Source: Hydrogenophaga sp. | Lineage (GTDB): Bacteria > Pseudomonadota > Gammaproteobacteria > Burkholderiales > Burkholderiaceae_C | Direction: 5' to 3' | NCBI RefSeq assembly: GCF_030651625.1 | Contig: NZ_JAUSCF010000039.1 | Location: forward strand, 1 to 64,000 | Length of the DNA: 64,000 nucleotides | Part shown: positions 43,208-52,025 of the stretch, piece after piece | Numbering within the stretch: the first letter of the stretch is position 1 | How the letters are laid out: every line of letters starts with the position of its first letter | Translations under genes and position numbers: made by a program | The notes under the pieces: generated by a model | Databases searched by the model: none | The model's input: only the letters and a program-made list of their open reading frames with translations | Told to the model about the DNA's origin: nothing

Positions 43208-44239
43208 TTATTTAGCTGCAGCGATGTCAGCGCGCAATTGGTCCAGCAGCTTCTGCGGATCGGCCACGCCCTTTTTCTTCGCCTTTTCGATCCAGTCGCG
43301 CTCGATGGGCAGCAGGACCTTCTTCAGCTCGGCGAGCGCTGGAGCCGGGAAGACCTCCGCTGGCTTGCCAGCATTTCGCATGAGCTCGAACGCAGCCTTG
43401 TCGCCCTTGGCGTATGCGCGGCCGATATTGCCCGCAAAGACATCGCCCGAAATGCGGGTGATTGCCTCGCGGTCTTCGGCACGCAAGGAGTTCCACTTGC
43501 CTTCATTGATGCCCAAGACCAGCACGGTGTTGTAGATGGCGCCCGGCACAATGGTGGCGTAGGGAACGAGCTCGGTCAGCTTGAAGGCGGGGATTGACTC
43601 GGGCGGCATGAAGGTGCCGTCGATCACGCCGGAGGACAACAGCTCATAGGTCTCGCTCACGGGCTTGGAGATGGGCACGGCACCCAGCAGCGTCAACGCT
43701 TGCGTGGCGCTGGCCTGCGGGCTGCGGATCTTCAAGCCCTTGAAGTCCACCACGCTTCGCAGCGGGCGCTTCGAGTTAAACACCTGGCCGGGCGAGACGA
43801 CGTACACCGACAAGGGGTGCACGCCCTTAAATTCGCCGTACGAGGCGAGGTGCTGACGGTAGAAGCGATCAGCCAGAGGAGCAAACACCTCGGGGTTATC
43901 ACTGACAAACGGCATCTGAAGCACTTCCAGCAGATCAAACCGATTGGACGTGTAGCCCGGAATGAAGATCACCAGATCGGCCTGGCCATCACGGGCCACG
44001 TCGAACTGAGCCGGCACAGAACCCACGACTTTGGGCGCGGTTTCGATCTTGACCCTGCCCTCCGTGACCTTCTCGACTTCAGCGATCCAAGGTTCCACCA
44101 CTTCCATGCGCATGGCCTGCCCTGGTGGCAACCAGTTGGAGTATTTGATGACGGTGGTCTGTGCCAAGGCGGCTGTGCTGGCAGCGAAAGCACCGGCAAA
44201 AGCGATGATCGTGGTGATCTTCGGGATGGAAATGCGCAT
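43208..44239 (-). CDS. dctP: TRAP transporter periplasmic binding protein (DctP-type)
   Basis: A 343-residue exported protein; the signal peptide ends at STAALAQTTV. VIKYSNWLPPGQAM at the mature N-terminus and KGLKIRSPQASATQALTLLG near residue 165, with the arginine that usually holds the ligand carboxylate, identify the DctP family. CAGGAGA precedes the ATG at 44239. First gene of a seven-gene leftward operon controlled from operator site 4; it probably captures the carboxylic acid degraded by this block. Confidence 0.9.
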   Translation of the reverse strand: MRISIPKITTIIAFAGAFAASTAALAQTTVIKYSNWLPPGQAMRMEVVEPWIAEVEKVTEGRVKIETAPKVVGSVPAQFDVARDGQADLVIFIPGYTSNRFDLLEVLQMPFVSDNPEVFAPLADRFYRQHLASYGEFKGVHPLSVYVVSPGQVFNSKRPLRSVVDFKGLKIRSPQASATQALTLLGAVPISKPVSETYELLSSGVIDGTFMPPESIPAFKLTELVPYATIVPGAIYNTVLVLGINEGKWNSLRAEDREAITRISGDVFAGNIGRAYAKGDKAAFELMRNAGKPAEVFPAPALAELKKVLLPIERDWIEKAKKKGVADPQKLLDQLRADIAAAK

Positions 44240-44295
44240 GTTTGTCTCCTGGGTTGAGTTGACGTGAGAACGACCAACAACTGACACCCATATAA

Positions 44296-44315
44296 TAGAC
44301 CGACGGGACGGTTTA
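44296..44315. promoter_or_regulatory. TetR-type operator, site 4
   Basis: TAGACCGACGGGACGGTTTA is the least symmetric of the five sites. On the minus strand it abuts a -10-like TATTAT (44292-44297) in front of the TRAP operon. A weaker relative (GTCTCGCTGGACGGTTTTA) lies at about 44407-44425, nearer the divergent DMT gene. Confidence 0.65.
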
Positions 44316-44431
44316 AGAAATGGTCTGCCCGAGAGAATTGTTAGGGATTTCCCTTGTTTGGCTCGGCACTACTCGGCCTGACTGCCATTTTTTCAACAAT
44401 ATAAGCGTCTCGCTGGACGGTTTTATTCAAT

Positions 44432-45394
44432 ATGAACCGAAACTTTCCACCACCCTCCACCGTCCACACACGGCTAGCAATTACCGTGGCGTTGCTCCTG
44501 ATGCTGCTTTGGGGCAGCAACTACAGCCTGCTGAAGGCCGTGCTGACCCAGATAGGACCAGGCGCCTTGGTATTCATGCGTTACCTAATCACACCTGCTT
44601 GCGCCGTTGCCCTTCTGCTGTGGCGATACGGCTTGCATTGGCCCCGCGTGGAGCGGCGCGACTGGATAGGGTTGGCGGGGCTGGCCGCGCTGGGACACGT
44701 GGCACATGTGAACGTGATGATGCAGGCGATGCACCTGTCCACCCCCTTTTCAAGCGCCTTGATGTCCGCGCTCGGTCCCATGTTCACACTGCTGCTGGTG
44801 CGTCTGCTGCACAGCCAGCATTTCTCGCGCACACAGGTTGTGGGGGTGGCCCTGGCCTTGGCGGGCGTGCTCGTGTTTCTGGCGGACAAGCTCGCGCTCA
44901 TGCGCATACAGGGCTTGGGCGATCTGCTACTCCTGTTGGCCACCCTGCTGTTTTCGGCGCACACCGTGGCGGCCACCCGGCTGCTCAGCCGACATGGCGT
45001 CACGGTGGTCATGGCATACAGCACGCTGCTGGCCATGGTACCGATGCTGGTGATCAATGCGCCCCAGGCGATGCTGATTCCATGGGGCAGTTTGCCAGCG
45101 GTCATCTGGTGGGCCCTGCTCTGGTCGCTGGCAGTCGCCTCATTCGCGGGCTGGCTGGCCTGGGGCTGGCTCAACGACCACATCGGGGTTCCCCGAAGCG
45201 CCCCACTGCTCTACCTGCTGCCGCCAGTGGCAGGTCTGATCTCGTGGATGACACTGGGCGAAGCGTTCAGCAGCCTGAAAATAGTTGGCGCCGTGATGGC
45301 CGGCATCGGCGTGGCGGCGACGCAGTACGGTGCTGTACCGTCGAGCGTGCCTAGCGATAGCCCGGCGGATGGTCGCCGCCATCGAAGCCGTTGA
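44432..45394 (+). CDS. EamA/DMT-family membrane transporter
   Basis: A 320-residue protein with ten predicted membrane segments in two EamA repeats; LLMLLWGSNYSLLKAVL and AHTVAATRLLSRHGVTVVMA open the two halves, and LYLLPPVAGLISWMTLGEAF is the family C-terminal motif. DMT proteins commonly export metabolites. It diverges from the TRAP operon across operator site 4, so it may remove a toxic intermediate. Its 3' end overlaps the end of the third TetR gene by 44 bp, tail to tail. Confidence 0.85.
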   Translation: MNRNFPPPSTVHTRLAITVALLLMLLWGSNYSLLKAVLTQIGPGALVFMRYLITPACAVALLLWRYGLHWPRVERRDWIGLAGLAALGHVAHVNVMMQAMHLSTPFSSALMSALGPMFTLLLVRLLHSQHFSRTQVVGVALALAGVLVFLADKLALMRIQGLGDLLLLLATLLFSAHTVAATRLLSRHGVTVVMAYSTLLAMVPMLVINAPQAMLIPWGSLPAVIWWALLWSLAVASFAGWLAWGWLNDHIGVPRSAPLLYLLPPVAGLISWMTLGEAFSSLKIVGAVMAGIGVAATQYGAVPSSVPSDSPADGRRHRSR

Positions 45395-45965
45395 GGAACA
45401 CCTCGGTCAGGCGGTCGGCCAGTTCGTGCGGAGTCATGCCACCCCCTCGGCGATACCAGGTAGCGGTCGAGATCATCGACCCATATAGAAACAGAGCGTA
45501 CGACGCGCCTTCGCGGCGTCGCCGCATGAGGTGGGGGTTGATCTCGGTAAGCAGTTCAATCACGAACTCCAGTGCCCGGGCCTGGGCCAACTTGATCTCC
45601 TGTTGCTGCAGAGCCGGCAAGAACTTCAGGTCATTCGTCAGCACCATGTGTTCATGGCGATGTTCGGCAGCTCGCTTCACCATGGCCCGCGCCAGTTGCG
45701 TCAGCCGCTCCTTCGCTGTGCCTGCACCGTGCGCGATGGCTTCCAGTTCTTGTACCGCGTTCATGATGTGCTCGCTGATGATCACATGCAACAGCACCTC
45801 CTTGCTGGGGAAGTAGTGGTACAACGCCGACTTGGACACATTGCACGCCGCTGCGATGTCCTGCATCCGGGCAGTCTCGAAGCTTGCACTGGCAAACAGC
45901 GCGGCTGCCACCTCAATGATTCTCAGGCGTTTGTCGTCGTGGTTGCTTGCAAGCGATCTGGCCAT
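45351..45965 (-). CDS. TetR-family regulator (PaaR-like), third of three paralogues
   Basis: A 204-residue regulator; MQDIAAACNVSKSALYHYFP is the helix-turn-helix, with a following SKEVLLHVIISEHI as in the other two. Unlike them it has no operator at its own start: it is the last gene of the long leftward operon that begins with the Rieske oxygenase. Being made with the enzymes, it could provide feedback on the whole regulon or act as a dampener. Confidence 0.85.
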   Translation of the reverse strand: MARSLASNHDDKRLRIIEVAAALFASASFETARMQDIAAACNVSKSALYHYFPSKEVLLHVIISEHIMNAVQELEAIAHGAGTAKERLTQLARAMVKRAAEHRHEHMVLTNDLKFLPALQQQEIKLAQARALEFVIELLTEINPHLMRRRREGASYALFLYGSMISTATWYRRGGGMTPHELADRLTEVFLNGFDGGDHPPGYR

Positions 45966-46010
45966 CGTTTTCTGCTCAGGTTCTAAGCAGGCTATTCTGA
46001 CCCAAGGACA

Positions 46011-47252
46011 CTAGCGACCCACCACGCCCCGCTCTACTATGGCCCCGTACTGCGCTTGCGTCACACCCAATAGCTCCGAGAGCACTTCATCCGTGTGTTG
46101 CCCCAAGGTCGGCGCGGCAGCCACCGGCAGACGCTCCCACGCCGAGAAATTCAACGGCAACCCCGCTGCCAGGTGCTTTCCGACGCCAGGCTGATCAATC
46201 GTCCGAAACATTGGATTGGCCAGTGAACAGGCTTCGTCCTGAGTCACCAGTTGCCTGAGGGTCTGGTACCTGCCCCAGCAGGCGCCCTGCTTCGCCAGCG
46301 CCGCAGAGGCCTCTGCATAGGTGTGTTGAGTCATCCACTCCTCCACCATCACGCCCAGTTCCTTGCGTGCCTTGAATCGGTCACCCTCCAGGTCCAAATT
46401 CAGGCCCGTGCGTTCGCCGAGCCCCTTCACTGCCTCGGTCAACCCCATTGCGCCACAAATCGCCTGCCATTGCTTGAGGGTCAGGCCGACGATGATCACG
46501 AGTTCACCATCGCTTGTCTTGAAGTCTCGGCCGAATGCGCCAAAGAGTTCGTTGCCGTGGCGCTGGCGCTGCTGGCCGAGCTGGGCTTCGGCGATGAGGC
46601 CGAGGTGGCTCACGACGGCGAGGGCCACGTCTTCGAGCGCCAGCTTCACGTGTTGGCCGTGACCAGTCTTGAGGCGGTGGCGCTCGGCGGCCAGCAGGCC
46701 AACCGCAGCCATCTGACCGGTGACGAGGTCCCAGGCAGGCAGCACATGGTTGACGGCTTCGTTCGTGGCAGCACCGCTTTCGTCGCCTGTGATGTATGGG
46801 ATGCCGACACGTGAGTTGATGGTGTAGTCCACAGCCGATCCGCCGTGCCGGTCGCCCTGTACCGTGAGCTGGATGAGGTCTTCGCGCCTTTCTTTGAGCT
46901 TTTCGTGGTCCAGCCAGCCGCGTGGGGGGAAGTTGGTGAGCAGGATGCCCGCGTCCTCGCCCGGCGCGGTGATCAGTGCCATCGCGATCTCACGCCCTTC
47001 GGGCTTGCCGAGATCGAGCGCGACCGAGCGTTTTGACTTGTTGAGGCCGCACCAGAACAGGCTGGTGTTGTCAGCGGTGACGGGCCAGCGCCGGAAGTCG
47101 AGCCCGCCGCCGAGCGTGTCGATGCGGATCACGTCCGCGCCCATCTGGGCCAGCGTCATGCCGCCCAGCGGCGCGGCCACAAAGGCGGCCGCCTCGATCA
47201 CGCGCACGCCCGCGAGTGCGCCACCTGTAGGGTTGATCGTTGGGGTGTTCAT
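46011..47252 (-). CDS. CaiB/BaiF CoA-transferase, mesaconyl-CoA C1-C4 transferase-like
   Basis: A 413-residue class III CoA-transferase-family protein. LAGVRVIEAAAFVAAPLGGM opens the fold; SAVDYTINSRVGIPYITGDE, ending in a G-x-P-x-x-TG motif, and NHVLPAWDLVTGQMAAVGLL recall 2-methylfumaryl-CoA (mesaconyl-CoA C1-C4) isomerases of the 3-hydroxypropionate bicycle rather than formyl-CoA transferases. That would move CoA between the two carboxyls of mesaconate. The neighbouring methylsuccinyl-CoA dehydrogenase-like, hydratase-like and CitE-like genes support this reading; general CoA-transferase is the fallback. Starts directly before the stop of the upstream dehydrogenase gene. Confidence 0.7.
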   Translation of the reverse strand: MNTPTINPTGGALAGVRVIEAAAFVAAPLGGMTLAQMGADVIRIDTLGGGLDFRRWPVTADNTSLFWCGLNKSKRSVALDLGKPEGREIAMALITAPGEDAGILLTNFPPRGWLDHEKLKERREDLIQLTVQGDRHGGSAVDYTINSRVGIPYITGDESGAATNEAVNHVLPAWDLVTGQMAAVGLLAAERHRLKTGHGQHVKLALEDVALAVVSHLGLIAEAQLGQQRQRHGNELFGAFGRDFKTSDGELVIIVGLTLKQWQAICGAMGLTEAVKGLGERTGLNLDLEGDRFKARKELGVMVEEWMTQHTYAEASAALAKQGACWGRYQTLRQLVTQDEACSLANPMFRTIDQPGVGKHLAAGLPLNFSAWERLPVAAAPTLGQHTDEVLSELLGVTQAQYGAIVERGVVGR

Positions 47253-48956
47253 TCAAGCCACCGCCTTCCGGGCCTTGGGCTGCTGCTCGGCGAGCGCATC
47301 TTCCAGCAGGCTGCGACCAATCACCTTGAGTGCCAGCGTTTCTTCCGCGCCCTCGAAAATCGAGAGCACGCGCGCATCCACGAAATAGCGGCTCACCGCA
47401 CTCTCTTCCGCATAGCCCATGCCACCATGCAGTTGCAGTGCCTCGCGCGTCACGGTCTCGGCCGAGCGGCAAGCCAGCAGCTTGACCAGGCTCGCTTCCA
47501 TGCGGCCCCCACCGTTGTTGAGCTGCTCGGCAATGGTGTAAGCCAGCGTGCGGCAGGCCGCGAGCCGCGCGGCCATGCGCGCGAGTTTCCCGAGCGTGAG
47601 CGCGTAGCTCTGCAGCGGGGCACCGAACACCTTGCGATCGGCCGTGTAGCGCATCGAGGCGCGCAGCGCCGCCCGCATCACGCCGCACGCGCGCGCCGAG
47701 GTCTGCATGCGGCCGCCGACCATGCCGGCCATCGTGAAATAGAAGCCCTTGCCAAGACCACCCGCCTCGCCGATCACGTTCGCATCGGGTACGAAGAAGT
47801 CGTCAAAAGACAGATCGAAGGAATGCATGCCGCGGTAGCCAATAGTGGGGATGGCCTTGCCGCTCAGGCGTCCGCCTCTGGACTGCTGGAAGTCAAAGGC
47901 ATGGCCGTCGTACGACGGCTTCTCCACCAGCAGCACGCTCAGGCCCCGATACCCGGCCGAGCGGTCGGGGTCGGTGCGCGTCACCACCATCAGCAGGCCA
48001 GCCTTGCCAGCAAAGGTGCACCAGGTCTTGGCGCCGTTGAGTAACCAGCCGCCTTCGGTGCGCGTGCCCTTGAGCGCCAGACTCGCCACGTCCGAGCCGT
48101 AGTCGGGCTCGGTGATCGCGATGGCGCACAGCGGGTCGCCTGCAGCAATGCGCGGCAACCAGGTGGCCTTCTGCTCTGGCGTGCCGCCGCTCATGAGCGC
48201 ACGGCTCAGGATCTCGGGGCGAGTGATCAGGCTGCCTGCGGCGGCGAGTGATGCCTCCGACAGGGCTTCGGTGACCACCACCATCATGATCGCGTCTTCG
48301 CCTTCGTTCGGCCCGGTACCGCCGAACGATTCGGGAATTGACAGGCCGAACACGCCCATGTCGCGCATGGGTTGCAGCAGCGACTCGGGCACGGTCTGGT
48401 CGTGGCGGTGAATCTCTTCGGCCTGCGGCGCAACCACGTCGATGGCGAAGCGTCGGAACGCGTCCTGCGCCATCACCACCGATTCGTCGAGCACCACACT
48501 GCCGAGTTCGACCGCATCGCCGGCCGCCACCAGTGCGCGCCCCGCTGCTGTGAGCGCCTGCGCTCCACAGGTTGCGCCACGTAATTCGGCCCACGACACA
48601 TCGGCGCCGAGCTGCTGCAGCGGCGCCAGCGGCAGGCTGAACTCGATGTACAGCGCTTCCAGCCGGGGCAGCAACGCTCCGATCGCGTCCACCGCGAAGA
48701 TCAGCGCCAGCCGTGACTGCAACTCACTGCTGTCCGCGTCCAGCCGCACCAGCGCAGTCTCAGCGGCGAGCAAGTCGGCGCTGGCCCACGCCAGTTCAAA
48801 GGTGGCCACCTGGTGCTCGTCAAGCCGCGCGGCATCAAGGCGTCCGCCGTGCGTACAGGTCTTCGCGAGCGCACCCGCGCCCTGGTCGAGGAGCGGCCGC
48901 AGCCGCGCCAACAGCGCCTGAGCCGCCACCACATGCCGGGTCTGTTGAGCATCCAT
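47253..48956 (-). CDS. Large acyl-CoA dehydrogenase, methylsuccinyl-CoA dehydrogenase-like
   Basis: A 567-residue dehydrogenase with about 150 extra N-terminal residues, mostly helical, before the usual acyl-CoA dehydrogenase core (CAIAITEPDYGSDVASLALK; LNGAKTWCTFAGKAGLLMVV). The canonical base is present in SIFEGAEETLALKVIGR. Length, N-terminal extension and the FEGAEETLALK ending match (2S)-methylsuccinyl-CoA dehydrogenase, which makes mesaconyl-CoA. The start at 48956 overlaps the stop of the upstream flavoprotein (TGATG). The gene follows the CitE-like and MaoC-like genes of the same operon. Confidence 0.75.
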   Translation of the reverse strand: MDAQQTRHVVAAQALLARLRPLLDQGAGALAKTCTHGGRLDAARLDEHQVATFELAWASADLLAAETALVRLDADSSELQSRLALIFAVDAIGALLPRLEALYIEFSLPLAPLQQLGADVSWAELRGATCGAQALTAAGRALVAAGDAVELGSVVLDESVVMAQDAFRRFAIDVVAPQAEEIHRHDQTVPESLLQPMRDMGVFGLSIPESFGGTGPNEGEDAIMMVVVTEALSEASLAAAGSLITRPEILSRALMSGGTPEQKATWLPRIAAGDPLCAIAITEPDYGSDVASLALKGTRTEGGWLLNGAKTWCTFAGKAGLLMVVTRTDPDRSAGYRGLSVLLVEKPSYDGHAFDFQQSRGGRLSGKAIPTIGYRGMHSFDLSFDDFFVPDANVIGEAGGLGKGFYFTMAGMVGGRMQTSARACGVMRAALRASMRYTADRKVFGAPLQSYALTLGKLARMAARLAACRTLAYTIAEQLNNGGGRMEASLVKLLACRSAETVTREALQLHGGMGYAEESAVSRYFVDARVLSIFEGAEETLALKVIGRSLLEDALAEQQPKARKAVA

Positions 48957-50278
48957 CACACCGTAACCTCCGCACGCGAAACATCCAGGTGGGCAGTGGC
49001 ATGCTTCGCGGCTTCGCGCCCTGTGTAGGCGCAAGCCTGCGTGCCGCCGTCGCCGTAGTCCTTCACCGCGTCACCGACGTGCCACAGGTTGGCCAGCGGC
49101 GTGGTCTGCGGCATGTCGAAGCCGGCACAGGAACGCTGAGCCGGCCAGCCGTCGCGCATCACGCGCACCGACAGCATCTTGGCCTGCGCGAAGCCGGGAA
49201 ACTCGTCGCGCAGGTCTTGCAGACCGGCTTCAATTTCGGTCTTCTCGTCGAAATCGCCAATGGCGGGGATCGGCACCGCATAGGCCACGTACTGGTACCA
49301 GCCGGCGGGGGCAAGTTCGGGGCAGGTCGCCGTGAGTTCCCCCATGTTGCACAAGCGGCGTGTCTTGCCAAAGGTGACCAGGCCGGGCACGTCAACCAGA
49401 CGCGTCTGTGTCGCGAAGTTGATGACGATGTTGGCCGAGGGCTTTGGCACGCTGTGGGCTTGCGAGATGTACTCGCGACCAAAAGCTTCGCCCCCGGGCA
49501 GATCGACCGTGGCGCGCGGGCCGATGTTGCTGATGACGGTGCGCGCGTGCACGCGCGTGGGCATGCCATCCTTCATCACCGTGACCCCTGTGGCCAGGCC
49601 GTCCTGCGCGTGCAGCTCGGTGACCGGCGCATTCAGCCAGATCTCACCTCCGGCTTTGCGGATGCCGTCGGCCAGGTCGTTCCACAGACCCACCGTGCCG
49701 CGTGGGCAAAAGCCGAAACGCTTGAACGCGCCTTTGACCGCGAAGTAGGTGAGGAAAGCGCGCGCCGGCACCTCGTCGGCGTTGGCCGCGAAGATCGCCG
49801 CGCACAGGTTTCGAAAGATTGCGTGCACGGTATCGTTCTTTGTGTACTGGGCGAGCCACTCCTTTGTAGTCATCTTCGCCTCAGGCAGATCACCGGCACG
49901 GGCATCCGCAAACTTGGTACCGATCTTGGCCGCCTGCTTGGTGAAGGTGCCCAGCAACATGCCCCAGCCGCCCTTGGCGACATTGATCACCTTGCCGTCG
50001 ATCCGGAACACCGTGGCCGGGCTCGGTTCGCGCAGGTCCAGCGGCACGTTGAGCAGATTGAAGGTTTCCTCGAACACGCCGCCGAGCTCGATGGCGATAG
50101 CGCCGATGTTGACCGTAAAACCGTCAATCTTCTCGCTCGAAGCACGACCGCCCACGCGGTCCAGACTCTCGACGACCAGCACCTTGCGGCCAGCGGCCAC
50201 CAGGCGCGCCGCAGCGCTGAGTCCGCCGGCACCGGCGCCGATCACGATCGCATCGTAGGTGGTGTTGGGTGTGTTCAT
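48956..50278 (-). CDS. Phytoene-dehydrogenase-like NAD(P)/FAD oxidoreductase
   Basis: A 440-residue flavoprotein of the phytoene desaturase/amine-oxidase superfamily: AIVIGAGAGGLSAAARLVAA, LVVESLDRVGGRASSEKIDG and the C-terminal LWHVGDAVKDYGDGGTQACA FAD motif. A function in this operon is not obvious; desaturation or saturation of a cyclic or polyenoic intermediate is possible. It starts at 50278 within the CitE stop (ATGA), with CAGGAGA upstream. Confidence 0.75.
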   Translation of the reverse strand: MNTPNTTYDAIVIGAGAGGLSAAARLVAAGRKVLVVESLDRVGGRASSEKIDGFTVNIGAIAIELGGVFEETFNLLNVPLDLREPSPATVFRIDGKVINVAKGGWGMLLGTFTKQAAKIGTKFADARAGDLPEAKMTTKEWLAQYTKNDTVHAIFRNLCAAIFAANADEVPARAFLTYFAVKGAFKRFGFCPRGTVGLWNDLADGIRKAGGEIWLNAPVTELHAQDGLATGVTVMKDGMPTRVHARTVISNIGPRATVDLPGGEAFGREYISQAHSVPKPSANIVINFATQTRLVDVPGLVTFGKTRRLCNMGELTATCPELAPAGWYQYVAYAVPIPAIGDFDEKTEIEAGLQDLRDEFPGFAQAKMLSVRVMRDGWPAQRSCAGFDMPQTTPLANLWHVGDAVKDYGDGGTQACAYTGREAAKHATAHLDVSRAEVTV

Positions 50279-51168
50279 GTTGTCTCCTGTTGGGTGGGAA
50301 GTGAGGCGTTGGCGCGGCGCAGGGTTTCCCTTGCGCGCACAACCACGGGCAGATCGACCATCTTCGAGCGGTACTCGGCCGCGCCGCGGCCTTCTTGCTC
50401 TGCAGCTTCGAAGGCAGCGATGGCGCCGCGCGCATGCGCCACGTCATCGGCCGAGGGCGAGAAGCCGGCGTTGAGCACCGGCACCTGCGCGGGGTGGATA
50501 CAGAAGGCGCCGACAAAACCGAGCCGGCTCGCCAAGCGGATGGTCTGCGCAAAGGCTTTGGCATCGCCGAAGTCGGCAATGGAGCCGGGAAAACCGAACG
50601 GCAATATGCCGGCACGGCGGCATGCGAACAACACCATCTGGTTGGGCAGCGTAAGCGCCTCGGGAACCGGCAACATGCCGGCCGAGGCCGAAAAATCTTC
50701 GGGGCCAAGGATCATGCCGAGCATGCGCGGCGTGCTTTGTGCGATGGCGTCGAGCGCTGGCAGCGCCTGAACGTCTTCGATCAGGGCGATCAACCGCGTG
50801 TGGCCTGCGCGCAGACCACGCTGTGCCTCAAGCGCGTCGATTCGCTCGGCGACGGCATGCACGGTGGCGGCGTCGTTCACCTTGGGCAGCACCAGCGCGC
50901 TCACGCCGGTGCTGATGGCGGCGTCGATGTCGGCCGCAGCGAGTTCCCAAGGCTGGTTCACCCGCACCAGTACTGGCGTGCCGTGGCCGGCGATGGTGGT
51001 GGCGGCCGCCGCCACGGCTTCGCGCGCGCTGGCCTTCTGCGCCAGCGGCACGCCATCTTCGAGATCGAGGATGCAGGCGTCGGCGCCGCGCGCGTGGGCG
51101 CGTTCGACAAAACGCGCCACGTGCGCAGGCACAAAGAGCATGGAGCGCCAGATGGAGTCGTCGCGCAT
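50275..51168 (-). CDS. HpcH/HpaI-CitE-family lyase, citramalyl/malyl-CoA lyase-like
   Basis: A 297-residue TIM-barrel lyase: SMLFVPAHVARFVERAHARG opens the CitE family, CILDLEDGVP holds the metal-binding glutamate and aspartate, and MILGPEDFSASAGM the second metal site. CitE-like proteins split citryl-, malyl- or citramalyl-CoA by retro-Claisen reaction. Beside a mesaconyl-C4-CoA hydratase-like gene, citramalyl-CoA (giving acetyl-CoA and pyruvate) is the best guess. The start at 51168 fits the family N-terminus; the frame is open upstream but overlaps the hydratase. Confidence 0.8.
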   Translation of the reverse strand: MRDDSIWRSMLFVPAHVARFVERAHARGADACILDLEDGVPLAQKASAREAVAAAATTIAGHGTPVLVRVNQPWELAAADIDAAISTGVSALVLPKVNDAATVHAVAERIDALEAQRGLRAGHTRLIALIEDVQALPALDAIAQSTPRMLGMILGPEDFSASAGMLPVPEALTLPNQMVLFACRRAGILPFGFPGSIADFGDAKAFAQTIRLASRLGFVGAFCIHPAQVPVLNAGFSPSADDVAHARGAIAAFEAAEQEGRGAAEYRSKMVDLPVVVRARETLRRANASLPTQQETT

Positions 51169-51173
51169 GGTGG

Positions 51174-52025
51174 TCACCCGAGTGTGGCCCGCGCTGTCAT
51201 GCCGACAACGCCCTGAGCGTCCTGCGTCCAGAGCTCGACGGTGTCGCCTTCGGCGGTGGCGCACAGCTGAAGCGTGTCGGTGTCGAAGGCGGGGCGCAGC
51301 GCGCGGAAGTCGAACGCGCGCACCGCCGCGCCGGGCCGGCCTTGCGCAACCAGCTCCAGCAGCGCGGTGGCCAGCAATGGGCCATGCACCACCAGCGCGG
51401 GGTAGAACTCTTCGCGCACCGCGTAGTCGCGGTCGTAGTGGATACGATGGCCGTTGTAGGTGAGCGCTGAGAATCTGAACAGCAACGCGGGGTCGGGTTT
51501 CAGCGTTGCCGACCATTGCGCGGCTTTTGGGGCTTGCTCTCCAGGCGGCAACGGCGCCGGGGCTGTGGGTGCCTCGCGGTAGACGATGTTCTGCTCTTCG
51601 CGCAGGCAGGTTCGGCCTTCCTGCTCCAGCACGTGGTCTACGACGACGAACACCAGCGGGCCACTTCGGCCTTCTTTCAGATCCACGCTGCGAACGGTGG
51701 AGCGCTTTCGCGCGGGGGCACCAACGCGCAGAGGCACCTCGCATTGCATCGCACCCGCAGCCCACATGCGGCGCGGCAGCGGCACTGGCGGCAGAAAGCC
51801 GCCGCGCAGTGGATGGCCATCCACGCCAGTAGCGGCGCGTGCCGGGGCGTCCAGAAAATACAGCCAGTGCCAGGGCAATGGCAAGGCTTCACCCATGCCT
51901 GGTGGAGCGGCCTGGTCCAGCAGGCCGCTCATGGCGACGGTAGCGAACGGCTCGATCGTCTGCTCCATCACCTGCTCGCGGCCGACCCATTGGCGCAGGT
52001 GCGCGATGTCGATATCGGTGGTCAT
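51174..52025 (-). CDS. MaoC/HTD2-type hydratase, mesaconyl-C4-CoA or itaconyl-CoA hydratase-like
   Basis: A 283-residue protein of the FAS1-like/HTD2 hydratase group with two hot-dog halves. LPLPWHWLYFLDAPARAATG, GHPLRGGFLPPVPLPRRMWA and LREEQNIVYREAP are the signatures of the Meh/Ich-type group that hydrates mesaconyl-C4-CoA or itaconyl-CoA to citramalyl-CoA. HRIHYDRDYAVREEFYPALV followed by HGPLLATALLEL supplies the hydratase motif of the second half. Starts at 52025 by overlap with a 21-codon frame. Its product would be the substrate of the CitE-like enzyme directly downstream. Confidence 0.8.
   Translation of the reverse strand: MTTDIDIAHLRQWVGREQVMEQTIEPFATVAMSGLLDQAAPPGMGEALPLPWHWLYFLDAPARAATGVDGHPLRGGFLPPVPLPRRMWAAGAMQCEVPLRVGAPARKRSTVRSVDLKEGRSGPLVFVVVDHVLEQEGRTCLREEQNIVYREAPTAPAPLPPGEQAPKAAQWSATLKPDPALLFRFSALTYNGHRIHYDRDYAVREEFYPALVVHGPLLATALLELVAQGRPGAAVRAFDFRALRPAFDTDTLQLCATAEGDTVELWTQDAQGVVGMTARATLG

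Noticed and set aside
44404..44425. Possible sixth TetR-type dyad near the DMT gene
   Set aside because: It shares the right half with site 4 but its left half is shifted and not symmetric. It is kept only as a weak relative in the entry for site 4.
48713..50770. Very long open frame (685 codons) on the plus strand
   Set aside because: It lies opposite the acyl-CoA dehydrogenase and phytoene-dehydrogenase-like genes, which have clear family motifs. Its translation is compositionally odd, as expected for an antisense frame in high-GC DNA.
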